Shown: positions 24,172 through 34,722, counted from the stretch's first letter. The stretch: DNA of 64,000 bases from Saccharopolyspora erythraea (GCF_018141105.1 NZ_CP054839.1:1426001-1490000), one strand, 5' to 3'. Notes: generated by a model not told the origin, from the letters alone. Numbers and translations are program-made.

Positions 24172-26754
24172 TCAGGAGCGGTCGAACTCGCGTGCGGCCA
24201 GCGCCCGCACGATGCCGGCGCGGCCCTCGGACACCAGGCGCCGCAGCGCCGGGGCGTGTTCGCCCTCCAGCCAGCGGTCGGCCACCGAGACGGTGTCCTC
24301 GTCGACCGCCCACGACGGGAACAGCCCGATCACGGTGGGCTGCGCCCGCTCGCTGGACCGGCGGTGCCAGACCTCGTCGATCTCGTCGAAGTAGCGCCGC
24401 ACGTAGGGCGCCAGCAGCTCGCGCTGCCCCGGGTGCTGGAACCCGGAGATGATCGCGTCGCTGATGGCGTTGGGCAGCTGGTCGTCGTGGACCGCGCGCT
24501 GCCAGGCCTTCTCCTTGCCCTCGGGGGTCGGGATCAGCGAGCGGGCCCGCTCGGCGCGCCTGCGGCCGGTCGCGGTCTGGTCCCGCTCCAGCTCGGCGTC
24601 GATCTCTGCCTCGCCCGCGGCACCGTGGGCGACCAGCGCCTGCAGCAGGCCCCAGCGCAGGTCGGTGTCCACGGTGAGGCCCTCCAACGGAGCCGTGCCG
24701 TCCAGCCAGCCGCGCAGCGCCGAGATCTGCTCCTCGCCGAGCACCGAGCCCGCCAGCGAGTTGACGAACGCGAGCTGGTGGTCGGAGCCGGGCTCGGCGG
24801 CGCGGGCCAGCTCCAGCAGGCGGCTCGCGAAGCGGCGCCAGCCCTCCGGCTGCCACGCCGGGTCGGCGTAGGAGGCCAGCGCGGTCTGGGTCTGCAGCAG
24901 CACCCGCTGGACAACGCCGATCTCGCTCTCCGCGCCGATGCCGGTGGTGGGGGAGCTGCCGAGCACGAGGCTGACGAAGTCGCGTGCCTTGAGCTCGGCC
25001 TCGCGGGTCATCTCCCAGGCAGTCGACCAGCACAGCGCGCGCGGCAGCGACTCCTGGATGTCGGCGATGCGGTCGATGAGCGTGGCCAGCGACTGCGGGT
25101 CCAGCCGCATCGTGCAGTAGGTCAGGTCGTCGTCGTTGACCAGCACCAGCTTGCCCCGGTGCACGCCGACCAGGTCCGGGACCTCGGTGCGCTCGCCGGT
25201 GACGTCGAGCTCGACGCGGTGGGTCCGCACCAGCTCGCCGGTGGTCGGGTCGTCGTCGTAGATGCCGATCGCCAGCCGGTGGGTGCGGTGCTCACCGGCG
25301 CCGGGACGGGCCGGGCTCTGCAGCACCGAGAACGAGGTGAAGCGGCCCTCGTCGTCGACGGCGAGCTTCGGGCGCAGCATGTTGAGGCCGGTGGTCTGCA
25401 GCCACTGCGCGCTCCACCAGGACAGGTCGCGGCCGGACGCCTCCTCCAGCGCGACGAGCAGGTCGTCGAGCGTGGCGTTGCCCCACGCGTGCCGGTCGAA
25501 GTAGACCTTCAGCCCGGCCAGGAAGTTCTCCAGGCCCACGTAGGCCACGAGCTGCTTGAGCACCGAGGCGCCCTTGGCATAGGTGATGCCGTCGAAGTTG
25601 ACCTCGACGGCCTGCAGGTCGGGGATGTCGGCGGCGACCGGGTGCGTGGAGGGCAGCTGGTCCTGCCGGTAGGCCCAGGACTTCTCCACGCTGGCGAAGG
25701 TCGTCCAGGCGTTGGTGTACCGGGTCGCGCCGACCTGCGCCAGCACGCTGGCCCACGTCGCGAAGGACTCGTTGAGCCAAAGGTCGTCCCACCAGCGCAT
25801 GGTGACCAGGTCGCCGAACCACATGTGCGCCATCTCGTGCAGCACCGTCTCGGCGCGGCGCTCGTAGAGGTAGCCGGTGACCCGCGACCGGAAGACGTAG
25901 TCCTCCAGGAACGTCACGCAGCCCGCGTTCTCCATGGCGCCCGCGTTGAACTCCGGCACGAAGCACTGGTCGTACTTGCCGAACGGGTAGGGCACGCCGA
26001 AGGCCTTGTGGAAGAACCCGAACCCCTGCTTGGTCTCGGTGAACAGCCGCTCGGCGTCGAGGTGCTCGGCCAGCGAGGCGCGGCAGTAGATGCCCAGCGG
26101 GATCTCGCCCTGGCCGTCGTCGCCGGGGAAGACGTCGCGCCACTCGGCGTAGGGGCCCGCCACCAGCGCGACCAGGTAGGTCGACATCGGCTTGGTGGTC
26201 TCGAAGACGTGCCGCCGGGTGCCCTCGCCGGTGTCGGTGACCTCGCCGGCGGCGTTGGAGATGACCTTCCAGTCCTGCGGCGCGGTGACGGTGATCTGGT
26301 AGGTGGCCTTGAGGTCGGGCTGGTCGAAGCAGGTGAACATCCGCTTCGCGTCGGCGGTCTCGAACTGGCTGTAGAGGTAGACGCCGCCGTCGACGGGGTC
26401 GATGAAGCGGTGCAGGCCCTCACCGGTGTTGGTGTACTGGCAGTCGGCGTGCACCACCAGCTCGTTGTCGGCGGCCAGGCCCGGCAGCCGGATGCCCGTC
26501 GACTCGTCGTAGTCGGAGACGTCGAGTTCGACACCGTTGAGCGCGGCGCTGCGCACCCGTGCCGCCACCAGGTCGATCCAGCTCTCCGCGCCCGGCGTCG
26601 CGCTGCGGAACCGCACGGTGGTGGTGGAACCGAAGGTCTCCACCTCCGGACCACCCGCTCCTGCGGACAGGTCCAGCTCGATCGCGTAGGACTGGACCTC
26701 CAGCAGCGCGGCACGCTGCTCGGCCTGCTCGCGGGTGAGGTTCGGCGGGGCCAC
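24172..26754 (-). CDS. pepN: aminopeptidase N (M1 zinc metallopeptidase)
   Basis: The 860-residue cytoplasmic enzyme removes N-terminal residues from peptides. The exopeptidase motif GAMEN is followed by the zinc site HEMAHMWFGDLV and the downstream LNESFA Glu, in the order and spacing of M1 peptidases. The catalytic Tyr lies in the beta-rich segment after it. The large C-terminal helical ERAP1-like domain is complete. GTG 26754 (MAPPNLTREQAEQRAALLE) follows GAGGTG. The full length agrees with actinobacterial PepN. It is transcribed alone, divergently from the DsbA-like gene, and ends at a strong hairpin. Confidence 0.95.
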   Translation of the reverse strand: MAPPNLTREQAEQRAALLEVQSYAIELDLSAGAGGPEVETFGSTTTVRFRSATPGAESWIDLVAARVRSAALNGVELDVSDYDESTGIRLPGLAADNELVVHADCQYTNTGEGLHRFIDPVDGGVYLYSQFETADAKRMFTCFDQPDLKATYQITVTAPQDWKVISNAAGEVTDTGEGTRRHVFETTKPMSTYLVALVAGPYAEWRDVFPGDDGQGEIPLGIYCRASLAEHLDAERLFTETKQGFGFFHKAFGVPYPFGKYDQCFVPEFNAGAMENAGCVTFLEDYVFRSRVTGYLYERRAETVLHEMAHMWFGDLVTMRWWDDLWLNESFATWASVLAQVGATRYTNAWTTFASVEKSWAYRQDQLPSTHPVAADIPDLQAVEVNFDGITYAKGASVLKQLVAYVGLENFLAGLKVYFDRHAWGNATLDDLLVALEEASGRDLSWWSAQWLQTTGLNMLRPKLAVDDEGRFTSFSVLQSPARPGAGEHRTHRLAIGIYDDDPTTGELVRTHRVELDVTGERTEVPDLVGVHRGKLVLVNDDDLTYCTMRLDPQSLATLIDRIADIQESLPRALCWSTAWEMTREAELKARDFVSLVLGSSPTTGIGAESEIGVVQRVLLQTQTALASYADPAWQPEGWRRFASRLLELARAAEPGSDHQLAFVNSLAGSVLGEEQISALRGWLDGTAPLEGLTVDTDLRWGLLQALVAHGAAGEAEIDAELERDQTATGRRRAERARSLIPTPEGKEKAWQRAVHDDQLPNAISDAIISGFQHPGQRELLAPYVRRYFDEIDEVWHRRSSERAQPTVIGLFPSWAVDEDTVSVADRWLEGEHAPALRRLVSEGRAGIVRALAAREFDRS

Positions 26755-26781
26755 GGATTCACCTCGTTGCTCGTCGGGAGA

Positions 26782-26804
26782 CCGGTGCGTTGCGATCGCA
26801 CCGG
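26782..26804. promoter_or_regulatory. inverted repeat in the pepN/DsbA divergent promoter
   Basis: CCGGTGCG (26782-26789) and CGCACCGG (26797-26804) form a perfect 8-bp inverted repeat around 7 bases. It lies 28 bases upstream of the pepN start, where a repressor or activator site would be expected. Confidence 0.35.
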
Positions 26805-27016
26805 CAGGGGCTCAGGCATCAAATCACGTCCCGGGTGGTGCTGTGACGTTCGGTGGTGGCGCCGATCCGTCGGCGTGTCGGTTGTGCTGGGGAAGGCGGG
26901 ACTCCTGCGCCGGGAGGGGATGCCGGTGCGCTGCCGGGAAGACACGGGTGCGTCGCCGGGTTACACCGGGCGAGGCCCGGAGACCACCGGGTGCGTGATC
27001 ATGGAGGTTTGGACAG

Positions 27017-27631
27017 ATGAGCGCTGAGGACCGGCCGAGGGTCGACTTCTACTTCGACCCCGCCTGCCCGTTCGCGTGGGTGACGTCCCGCTGGATCCTG
27101 GAGGTCGAGAAGGTCCGCGACATCGACCTGCACTTCCGGGTCATGAGCCTCTCGGTGCTCAACGAGGGCCGGGACCTGCCCGAGGACTACCTGGAGCTGC
27201 TGGCCAAGGCGTGGGGTCCGGTGCGGGTGGCCATCGCCGCGGCCAAGCACCATGGCGAGGAGGTCCTGGCGCCGCTCTACACCGCTCTCGGGACCCGGAT
27301 CCACGACCAGGGCAACCACGACTACGACGCGGTCATCGCCGAGTCGCTGGCAGAGGTGGGCCTGCCCGCGTCGCTGGCGGAGGCGGCGGGAAGCACCGAC
27401 TACGACGAGGAGCTGCGGGCCAGTCACCACGCCGGCATGGCGCCGGTCGGGGAGGACGTCGGCACGCCCACCATCCACGTGGACGGCGTGGCGTTCTTCG
27501 GACCGGTGCTCTCCCGCATCCCGCGCGGAGAGGAAGCCGGCCGCATCTTCGACGGCGCCCGGCTGCTGGCGGGCTACCCGTACTTCTTCGAGCTGAAGCG
27601 GACCCGGACCGAGAACCCGCAGTTCGACTGA
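27017..27631 (+). CDS. DsbA-family thioredoxin-fold protein (Rv2466c-like)
   Basis: The 204-residue protein is a DsbA-type thioredoxin fold with a helical insert: [18 protein letters not shown] at the N-terminal strand and [18 protein letters not shown] with the cis-Pro loop. Homologues such as Rv2466c are mycothiol-dependent reductases acting in oxidative stress. Here the active site reads CPFA, with a single Cys, and no second Cys is present anywhere in the protein. A monothiol mechanism with mycothiol is therefore the likeliest. ATG 27017 has GGAGG 9 bases upstream. It is divergent from pepN and cytoplasmic. Confidence 0.88.
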   Translation: MSAEDRPRVDFYFDPACPFAWVTSRWILEVEKVRDIDLHFRVMSLSVLNEGRDLPEDYLELLAKAWGPVRVAIAAAKHHGEEVLAPLYTALGTRIHDQGNHDYDAVIAESLAEVGLPASLAEAAGSTDYDEELRASHHAGMAPVGEDVGTPTIHVDGVAFFGPVLSRIPRGEEAGRIFDGARLLAGYPYFFELKRTRTENPQFD

Positions 27632-27649
27632 GGCCCGGTGGGTGTCGTC

Positions 27650-27673
27650 GGTGTCCTGGTCAGCCGGGACACC
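27650..27673 (+). terminator. hairpin after the DsbA-like gene
   Basis: A 10-bp stem with one G-U pair (27650-27659 with 27664-27673) and a TCAG loop starts 18 bases past the stop codon. Confidence 0.6.
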
Positions 27674-27752
27674 ACCCGGTTCCCGGGACGAGTGGTCGCC
27701 GCTGGTCCGACCGGTGCCGGGTGCTCGTGGCGAGTTCCGTTCCGATCAGGGT

Positions 27753-27788
27753 TGTGACAGGCTCGGTGTGACGTCCGACGTTGTCACA
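27753..27788. promoter_or_regulatory. inverted repeat upstream of aldehyde dehydrogenase
   Basis: TGTGACA (27753-27759) and TGTCACA (27782-27788) are perfect inverted copies 22 bases apart and end 17 bases before the start codon. A dimeric regulator, perhaps by covering the promoter, is possible. Confidence 0.35.
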
Positions 27789-27805
27789 GTCTTGTGGAGG
27801 ATTCC

Positions 27806-29230
<1,425 letters not shown>

Positions 29231-29240
29231 CCGTGGCTTG

Positions 29241-29270
29241 GCGTGTGGCGGCTCCCGGGTCGCCACACGC
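29241..29270 (+). terminator. intrinsic terminator after aldehyde dehydrogenase
   Basis: A perfect 10-bp stem (29241-29250 with 29261-29270) with a 10-base loop is followed directly by TTGTTG. It begins 11 bases after the stop. Confidence 0.75.
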
Positions 29271-29304
29271 TTGTTGCTGCGCGTTCTCCGTGTTCGTCCG
29301 TGGC

Positions 29305-29310
29305 TACGAT
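29305..29310 (+). promoter_or_regulatory. -10 element of leaderless endonuclease V transcript
   Basis: TACGAT ends 6 bases before GTG 29317, the same motif as before ettA. No ribosome binding site. Confidence 0.4.
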
Positions 29311-29316
29311 CGGCTT

Positions 29317-29979
29317 GTGGTTGAGATCCGCGACCTGCACCCCTGGCCGTCGACCGAGGACGAGGCGGTGGCCATCCAGACGCGGCTCGCTTCTCTCGTC
29401 CGGTTCGACGGCGCGCCTGCTGCTGTTCGTACAGCGGCCGGGCTGGATGTGGCCTATGTGGCTGACGAACTCATCGCAGCGGTGACCGTCCTGGACGTTG
29501 CTTCATTGTCCGTTGTGGACTCCGCGGTGGTGCGAGGCGTACCGGAATTCCCTTACGTACCAGGACTGTTCGCATTCCGCGAAGCCCCGTCGCTAATTTC
29601 CGCCCTGTCGAAGCTGTCGGTCACCCCGGACGTCCTGGTGTGCGACGGGCAGGGCCTGGCGCATCCACGACGCTTCGGCCTGGCCTGCCACCTGGGAGTG
29701 CTGACGAACCTGCCGAGCATCGGCGTCGGCAAGACGTCCCTGGGCCGCTACGAGCCGCCAGGCGAGGAGCGCGGGGCGTGGACGCCGCTCCGCCTCGACG
29801 ACGAAGTCGTCGGGCGAGCGCTGCGCACGCAGCGCGGGGTGAAGCCGGTGTTCGTGTCCGTAGGACACCGCTTCACCCTCGACGCCGCCTGCGAGCTGGT
29901 GCTGCGGCTGGCGCCGAAGTACCGGCTGCCGGAGACAACACGCACCGCCGACCACCTGGGGCGATCGGCGGCGCGGTAG
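29317..29979 (+). CDS. nfi: endonuclease V (deoxyinosine 3' endonuclease)
   Basis: The 220-residue enzyme nicks DNA one base 3' of deoxyinosine during repair of deaminated adenine. Catalytic acids are seen in AGLDVAY (Asp), GVPEFPYVPGLFAFRE (Glu) and VCDGQGLAHPRRFG (Asp), followed by IGVGKTSLGRY with the conserved Lys. Length is typical. GTG 29317 is preferred to an upstream in-frame ATG because translation before it is unlike the family and a -10 element fits a leaderless start. Codon use is slightly less GC-biased than in its neighbours (CTA, ATT, TCA appear). It converges on the SUFU gene with 9 bases between. Confidence 0.92.
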   Translation: MVEIRDLHPWPSTEDEAVAIQTRLASLVRFDGAPAAVRTAAGLDVAYVADELIAAVTVLDVASLSVVDSAVVRGVPEFPYVPGLFAFREAPSLISALSKLSVTPDVLVCDGQGLAHPRRFGLACHLGVLTNLPSIGVGKTSLGRYEPPGEERGAWTPLRLDDEVVGRALRTQRGVKPVFVSVGHRFTLDAACELVLRLAPKYRLPETTRTADHLGRSAAR

Positions 29980-29988
29980 CGACTGGTC

Positions 29989-30552
29989 TCAGACGACCGA
30001 CGGCCGGGTGACGTCGAGGATGTTCGCCTGGTTCTCGCTGAACCGCTCGAACAGTGCTTCCGGACCTTCGTTCTGGGCGACAGCGGCCTCACCGGAAGTG
30101 ACCGGGATGAGCGAGACGATCTGCAGCGTCGGCTGCTGGCCGTCCGGGAACACGCTGAAGCCACCTTCGAAGTACGGGCTCGGGTGGGCGAGGAGTCCGC
30201 AGATCGCAGTGCCCTGCAGGATCGGCTCGTCGTTCTCGATGACCATGCCGAAATCGAGACCGCGTCCCGCCTTCAGCAGCATGGAGGCGGTCGTGTCGGC
30301 GAGGAAGTGCGCGATGTGCTCCTGGCCGTCCCACAGCGTGCAGGCGATCTCCTCCGGGACCATCGAGGTGATCGACTGGAACCGCAGTCCGTTGGTCACG
30401 ACCGTGCTGATCGGAGGCTGGTCCTGGTGGAAGAACGTCAGGTCGTAGCCGCGGTTGCCCTGCTCGGACTTGCCCGACTCGACCTTGCGCACCGGGCCCA
30501 GATGGCGTTCGAGGTGCGCGAGGACGTCGTTGGACTCAGCGGGCGTGTCCAT
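29989..30552 (-). CDS. SUFU-domain protein, probable toxin immunity protein
   Basis: The 187-residue protein matches the suppressor-of-fused (SUFU) fold: VLAHLERHLGPVRKV, NRGYDLTFFHQDQPP, TVVTNGLRFQSITS, then LQIVSLIPVTSGEA near the end. In bacteria SUFU proteins are common immunity partners in polymorphic toxin loci, where they bind and block the toxin tip. It sits 104 bases downstream of the GH-E nuclease toxin on the same strand, exactly the expected arrangement. ATG 30552 has GGAGA upstream. It is soluble and acidic. The role follows from family and context, not from a direct motif. Confidence 0.85.
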   Translation of the reverse strand: MDTPAESNDVLAHLERHLGPVRKVESGKSEQGNRGYDLTFFHQDQPPISTVVTNGLRFQSITSMVPEEIACTLWDGQEHIAHFLADTTASMLLKAGRGLDFGMVIENDEPILQGTAICGLLAHPSPYFEGGFSVFPDGQQPTLQIVSLIPVTSGEAAVAQNEGPEALFERFSENQANILDVTRPSVV

Positions 30553-30656
30553 TGAATCTCCGATCGTTTCGGGCGTCTCGCCCGGGTTTGGCCTGCATGT
30601 AGTCCCGTTTTCCGAGTCTACGGATCGCTGGGCTCGCCGATCCGCCGGGGTGAGCG

Positions 30657-32582
30657 TCACCCTCGCGGATCGCCGAGCTTCTTCGAGCCCTTGTAGATGT
30701 CGCTCATGTTGGTGGGTGCGCTCGGGATCGGTTGGAAGTTCGCCGTCGGGAACAGGTTTCGAGCCAGCGCGGGGTAGTTGCCGTAACCGGGCGTGGTCGA
30801 CTCGTGGCCGTGGCTCTCGTTGGCGCTCTTCTCCTCCAGGTGGTAGTGGTCCGGGTTGTCGTAGATGGCTCGGTACTGATCCACCGTCATCTCGTGGAAG
30901 AGCGCGAACCGCTGCTGGCGCCAGTACTCGTAATCGGGCTTGTGACCCATGTGCGCCGCGTCCTTCTCCGGCAGGACGAACTTGCTGTGCGGTGGCGCAG
31001 GCGGGTTCTCCCCGTTCATGTACCAGTCTGGTGGGGAGGTCGCGGTTCGCTGCCCGTTGCGCATCTCGTGGAACTGGGGACCGACGTGCGCCGTCGTGCC
31101 GGCAGGCGGATCCTCTCCGCGCGTGAACCAGTCCGGCGTGGCGACCGCCACACGCTTGCCGTTGCTGTCGAAGTCGTAGAACTGCGGTGGGTCACCCGCT
31201 TGGACAGGGATGCGGTTTCCTGACGTGGAGCAGACGTACGAACCGTCGGGGTTCATCCCGGTCCTGCCGTACACGGTGTACTTCGTCTCCGCGGAGAAGC
31301 TCGGCCGGTCCGAACCGTAGACGTAGTTCAGCATCTGCCCCTGGATGTGCGCGGGCGTGCTTGCAATCGGCTGCAGCGGACCGGTGGGCGCAGGCTTCCA
31401 GTCACCGCTGCCGCTGTCGGCGTCCGGGTCCCAGCGCAGGGGGCCGTCGCTCGTCTGCCCCGCCCGCGTGCGCGCTTCGACCGCTTCCGCGCCGTACAAC
31501 TGGTGCGTCGATGGCAGCTTGTCCTTGCGCCGCTGACGTTCTGTCTCGTCGACCGCGTCGGTGCGTTGCCGCTGACGCGGTGGTTCATCTCCGTCGCCGT
31601 CTGCGTCGTCCCGTTGGCGGCGGCCCCGTGCTTCGGCATCCTCCGGCCGCTGGCCCGGGTCGGCGCCGTCGCGCGAGGGGTGAAAGCCGTCGTTGCTGGC
31701 GGGGGTGGTGGTGCCGTCGGGGTTGTGGGTGTCCCAGCCGCCGTTCGGGGGCCAGCCGGGCTTGCCGTCGGGGCCCATGTCGCTGGCGAAGACGCGGCCG
31801 TTGCCGTCGGTCCAGGCCAGGCCGCGGGGGGCGGTGACCGGGATGCCCAGTTCGCGGGACAGGTCGCGGGCCAGGCCGCTGGTGCCTGCGTCGCAGGAGA
31901 GCAGGCGCAGCGGCTTGCTGCCGTCCCAGTTGGGGTCGCGGCGGAGCATGTCGGCGAATTCCTTCGGGGTGAAGGTTTGGTCGCCGACGCGCACGCGGCC
32001 GTCAGGGAGGGCGTGGACGTCCACGGTGTGGTGGACGCCGTCGTCTGGGACCCGGCTCGCGAGGTCCCGCATGTTCGGGTCGTTGTGGTACGCCGAGCCC
32101 GCAGGGGTCTGCTGGCGGGTGCTTTCGGCCTGCTCGATCTGGTGCTGGCGCTCCGGCGTGCCCGGGTCGGCGTCGGCCTTGTCGCGCGGGGCGTCCGAGT
32201 CGCGGTCTCGAGGTGTGTCCGAGTCCTGGCGCTGGTCGGTGCTGTCCTTGGGACGGGAGTCCGGCTGGTTCTGGTCCGGACGGGTCCCGTCGGGCCGGGT
32301 GGTGTCCGGGTGCTGGGACTGCGGGTTCGTGCCGTCCGGACGGGTGTTCGCCGGGCGGTCGCCGTCGGGGCGGGTGCCGTCCGGGCGTGCACCGTCCGGG
32401 CGCGAGGACGGAGCGTCCTGGCGTGGCGGGGTGCTGCCGTCCGGTCGCTGGCCGGTCGCGTCGGGACGCGGAGCCGCGGTGTCGGGACGCGGGCTGGCGC
32501 CGTCCGGACGGGCGCCTGCGCTGTCGGGGCGCGCGCTGGCCGTGTCGGGGCGCGGACCTGCGGTGTCTGGGCGTGGGCTCAC
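30657..32582 (-). CDS. polymorphic toxin with GH-E nuclease tip, N-terminus doubtful
   Basis: From GTG 32582 the product has 641 residues. Residues 1-165 are degenerate RPDG/RPDT repeats, a disordered stalk. Residues 185-290 form a compact domain (HTVDVHALPDGRVRVGD, PLRLLSCDAG with Cys 230, GIPVTAPRGLAW). It recalls the caspase/C80-like domains that free toxin tips. After an acidic linker, residues 400-641 end in MGHKPDYEYW (545-554) and HGHESTTPGYG, the HNH/ENDO VII GH-E nuclease signature. The same frame stays open, still repetitive, up to 32780 with no start codon there. The true N-terminus with secretion signal is therefore probably lost or frame-shifted. Likely a contact-dependent or orphan toxin paired with the SUFU immunity protein. 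Confidence 0.7.
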   Translation of the reverse strand: MSPRPDTAGPRPDTASARPDSAGARPDGASPRPDTAAPRPDATGQRPDGSTPPRQDAPSSRPDGARPDGTRPDGDRPANTRPDGTNPQSQHPDTTRPDGTRPDQNQPDSRPKDSTDQRQDSDTPRDRDSDAPRDKADADPGTPERQHQIEQAESTRQQTPAGSAYHNDPNMRDLASRVPDDGVHHTVDVHALPDGRVRVGDQTFTPKEFADMLRRDPNWDGSKPLRLLSCDAGTSGLARDLSRELGIPVTAPRGLAWTDGNGRVFASDMGPDGKPGWPPNGGWDTHNPDGTTTPASNDGFHPSRDGADPGQRPEDAEARGRRQRDDADGDGDEPPRQRQRTDAVDETERQRRKDKLPSTHQLYGAEAVEARTRAGQTSDGPLRWDPDADSGSGDWKPAPTGPLQPIASTPAHIQGQMLNYVYGSDRPSFSAETKYTVYGRTGMNPDGSYVCSTSGNRIPVQAGDPPQFYDFDSNGKRVAVATPDWFTRGEDPPAGTTAHVGPQFHEMRNGQRTATSPPDWYMNGENPPAPPHSKFVLPEKDAAHMGHKPDYEYWRQQRFALFHEMTVDQYRAIYDNPDHYHLEEKSANESHGHESTTPGYGNYPALARNLFPTANFQPIPSAPTNMSDIYKGSKKLGDPRG

Positions 32583-33342
32583 ACCATCCGGGCGCTGGCC
32601 CGGGGCGTCCGGTTGCTGGCCGGGCTGGCCCTGGGGACGCGGCGAGGCGCCGTCCGGGGTGGACGGGTGCGGGCGCGGACTCGGTGAGTCGGGGCGCTGC
32701 CCCGCCGGGCCGTCGGGGCGGGTGTTGCCGCCGGGCCCGCCCGGCCGCTGCGGTCCGATGAGCGACTCGAATTGAGTGATTCATGACGACTGGGCCTTCA
32801 CGTGCGTCTGCGAACGAGAACCTGATTGGGTCCTCGCGCTCTTCCGACGAGCGGCAGTCCGGGAGTGCCGTTCCGGCACGGCGGCAAGCGCCCGCAGCGC
32901 GGGCAGCAGCGCGACGGCCAGCAGCGCCGCGAGGCGCCGCAAGGCGCCCTCGCGGACGCGCTGCGCCGCGCGGGCTTCGACAACGGCGGCCAGCGCCGCG
33001 GCCGGTAGGCCGCGGCGGCCGGGGCCGGAGGCTGCCGGAGCGGTAGCGGAGGCGGGCGGTAAGCGGAGGCGGCTCTGGCAGGGAGCGTTGATGCTGCAAC
33101 GGCACTCGGCCTGCTCTCCGGCCACCCGGTACTCGGCAGTGAGCCGAGGCGCACGTCGATCCCGCGCCAGTACCCGAAGTCGAGGTAAACCCCGGCGACC
33201 AATGCCAGCTGCTCAGGTCGTTGTCCTGCATGCGATCCCGGCGGTCCAGCCCCGTCGCCCCATCGGCCATCGGTCCATCCTGACCGAGGTGACCGGATTC
33301 CGTCGGCCCGCGCATCGGCAGGGCCGACAGGATCCGGCGCGA
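32583..33342. other. 760-base stretch with probable remnant of the toxin N-terminus
   Basis: Bases 32583-32780 continue the toxin frame (residues such as RPDG and SPRPHP) without any start codon. They end at an in-frame TGA at 32781-32783. Upstream, minus-strand frames have short stretches of plausible protein (LALVAGVYLDFGYW near 33170-33215; a hydrophobic helix near 32900), but they are not in one frame. I see a decayed or frame-shifted gene start and no intact gene. Confidence 0.5.
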
Positions 33343-34722
33343 TCACTTCAGGTCGAACTGCAAGTAGTCGAGGTTGAACCGGTTCGCCTTGTCGATCCGC
33401 ACCACGAACTCGTGGGTGCCCGGCTCGAAGTGGCGGGTCTGCACCGGCTGCGTGGTGAACGCGCGCTCGAGGTGCGTGGTGTTCATGACGTCGAAACCGG
33501 TTGCCTCGCCATTGCCCCAGTCCACGGTGACGTGCCCGGCGGGTGCGCTGCCGGACGCCAGCCGGGCCGACACCTCGTACTGCCCGGCCTTTTTGATGTC
33601 GGCTGTGTACCTGAGCCACTCGCCGGACCGGACGTCGCCGACCGCGACCGCGCCCTCCACGTCGCAGACGTCGACGTCGCCCTCCGGACGGAGACCGCAG
33701 GTGTTGGGATCGAGGTCGTGGTAGCCGACGCCCTCGCCGCCCGGCGCGTAATCCTCGGCCTGTACCCGCACCGTGCGGTTGCCGCGCTGGGCCTCCCAGA
33801 ACCGCATATCACCGCCGTTACGCCAGTAGTGCAGTGCCTCGACCTGGTCGGTCTGAATCATGCTCGCGTCGTAGCCCTCGACGATCTCCTGCCACCCCAG
33901 CGCCGGGTCGCGTCGCGATGCCTCGTCGGTGTGGGTCGCGGCCAGCCCGTGCCACATCGTGTTGATCCATACCCGGCTGTCCTGCTGGATTCGGTCCAGC
34001 AGAGCGGGCTGAACCTGCGGGTCGGTGGGCTGGTCGAAGACGACCTCGTAGGCCACCGGCTGCCGACCGGGGAAGGTCCCGACGACACCGGCGTTGTGGT
34101 CGTTGATGATGTGCATGTAGAGGATCTCGGGATCCTTGGCCATGAACTCCGCCGCTTCCGGCACGGTCTCGCTGCCCTTGAACAGGCCGTGGTCGACCGT
34201 GTCCGTCGCCTTGAGCACCCGGTAGACGTCCTCGCGGACACTCCACGCCTTGTCCAGGTTGACCAGCGCGCGACCGCGGATCGCGAGCATCGCCTCCGCG
34301 AAGGTCGGCACCGTGTGCTCGGTCAGCGCCGTGTCGGCACCGCCGAGGCGCTCCTTGAGCCGTAGCTGCTTGATCTGCGCGAGCGTCAGGTCGGAGACCT
34401 TGCCGGTGCCGTTGGTGGTGCGGTCGACGGTCTCGTCGTGCATGAGGACCAGATGGCCGTCGGCGGTGCGGCGGATGTCGATCTCCACGATCTCCGCGCC
34501 GTCGCGGATCGCCTCGTCGATGGCGGGGAGGGAGTTCTCCGGGAACTCGCGCCACTGGCCGCGGTGCGCGGCGATCATCAGTGGTGCCTGCGGGGAGTGG
34601 TCGAGCAGGCGTTGGTGGATCTGGTCGAACGAGGTCACCTGGGGTGCCGCCACCGCGGATGCGGTGGGGAACATGACGGCGAACACGAGCGAGCAGGTAG
34701 CGGTTCGGGTCAGCGTGCCCAC
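33343..34722 (-). CDS. secreted glycerophosphodiester phosphodiesterase with CBM-like tail
   Basis: The 459-residue precursor has a signal peptide (VGTLTRTATCSLVFAVMF, cut near SAVAA/PQ). A GDPD TIM barrel of about 300 residues has HRGQWREFPENSLPA, EIVEIDIRRTADG, LMHDETVDRTT and IDLDKAW-like downstream strands. The His, Glu, Asp and second His needed for metal and phosphodiester hydrolysis are present. The C-terminal 130 residues (VRVQAEDYAPGGEGVGYHD, GEWLRYTADI, FVVRIDKANRFNLDYLQF) form a CBM6-like beta-sandwich that may bind sugar polymers. GTG 34722 with GGAG 5 bases upstream is chosen because it opens the signal peptide. Probable role: extracellular phosphate scavenging from phosphodiesters or teichoic acids. 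Confidence 0.87.
   Translation of the reverse strand: MGTLTRTATCSLVFAVMFPTASAVAAPQVTSFDQIHQRLLDHSPQAPLMIAAHRGQWREFPENSLPAIDEAIRDGAEIVEIDIRRTADGHLVLMHDETVDRTTNGTGKVSDLTLAQIKQLRLKERLGGADTALTEHTVPTFAEAMLAIRGRALVNLDKAWSVREDVYRVLKATDTVDHGLFKGSETVPEAAEFMAKDPEILYMHIINDHNAGVVGTFPGRQPVAYEVVFDQPTDPQVQPALLDRIQQDSRVWINTMWHGLAATHTDEASRRDPALGWQEIVEGYDASMIQTDQVEALHYWRNGGDMRFWEAQRGNRTVRVQAEDYAPGGEGVGYHDLDPNTCGLRPEGDVDVCDVEGAVAVGDVRSGEWLRYTADIKKAGQYEVSARLASGSAPAGHVTVDWGNGEATGFDVMNTTHLERAFTTQPVQTRHFEPGTHEFVVRIDKANRFNLDYLQFDLK

Noticed and set aside
32783-33046. Plus-strand open frame of 87 codons opposite the toxin upstream region
   Set aside because: Arg/Ala/Pro-rich composition typical of a random frame in GC-rich DNA.
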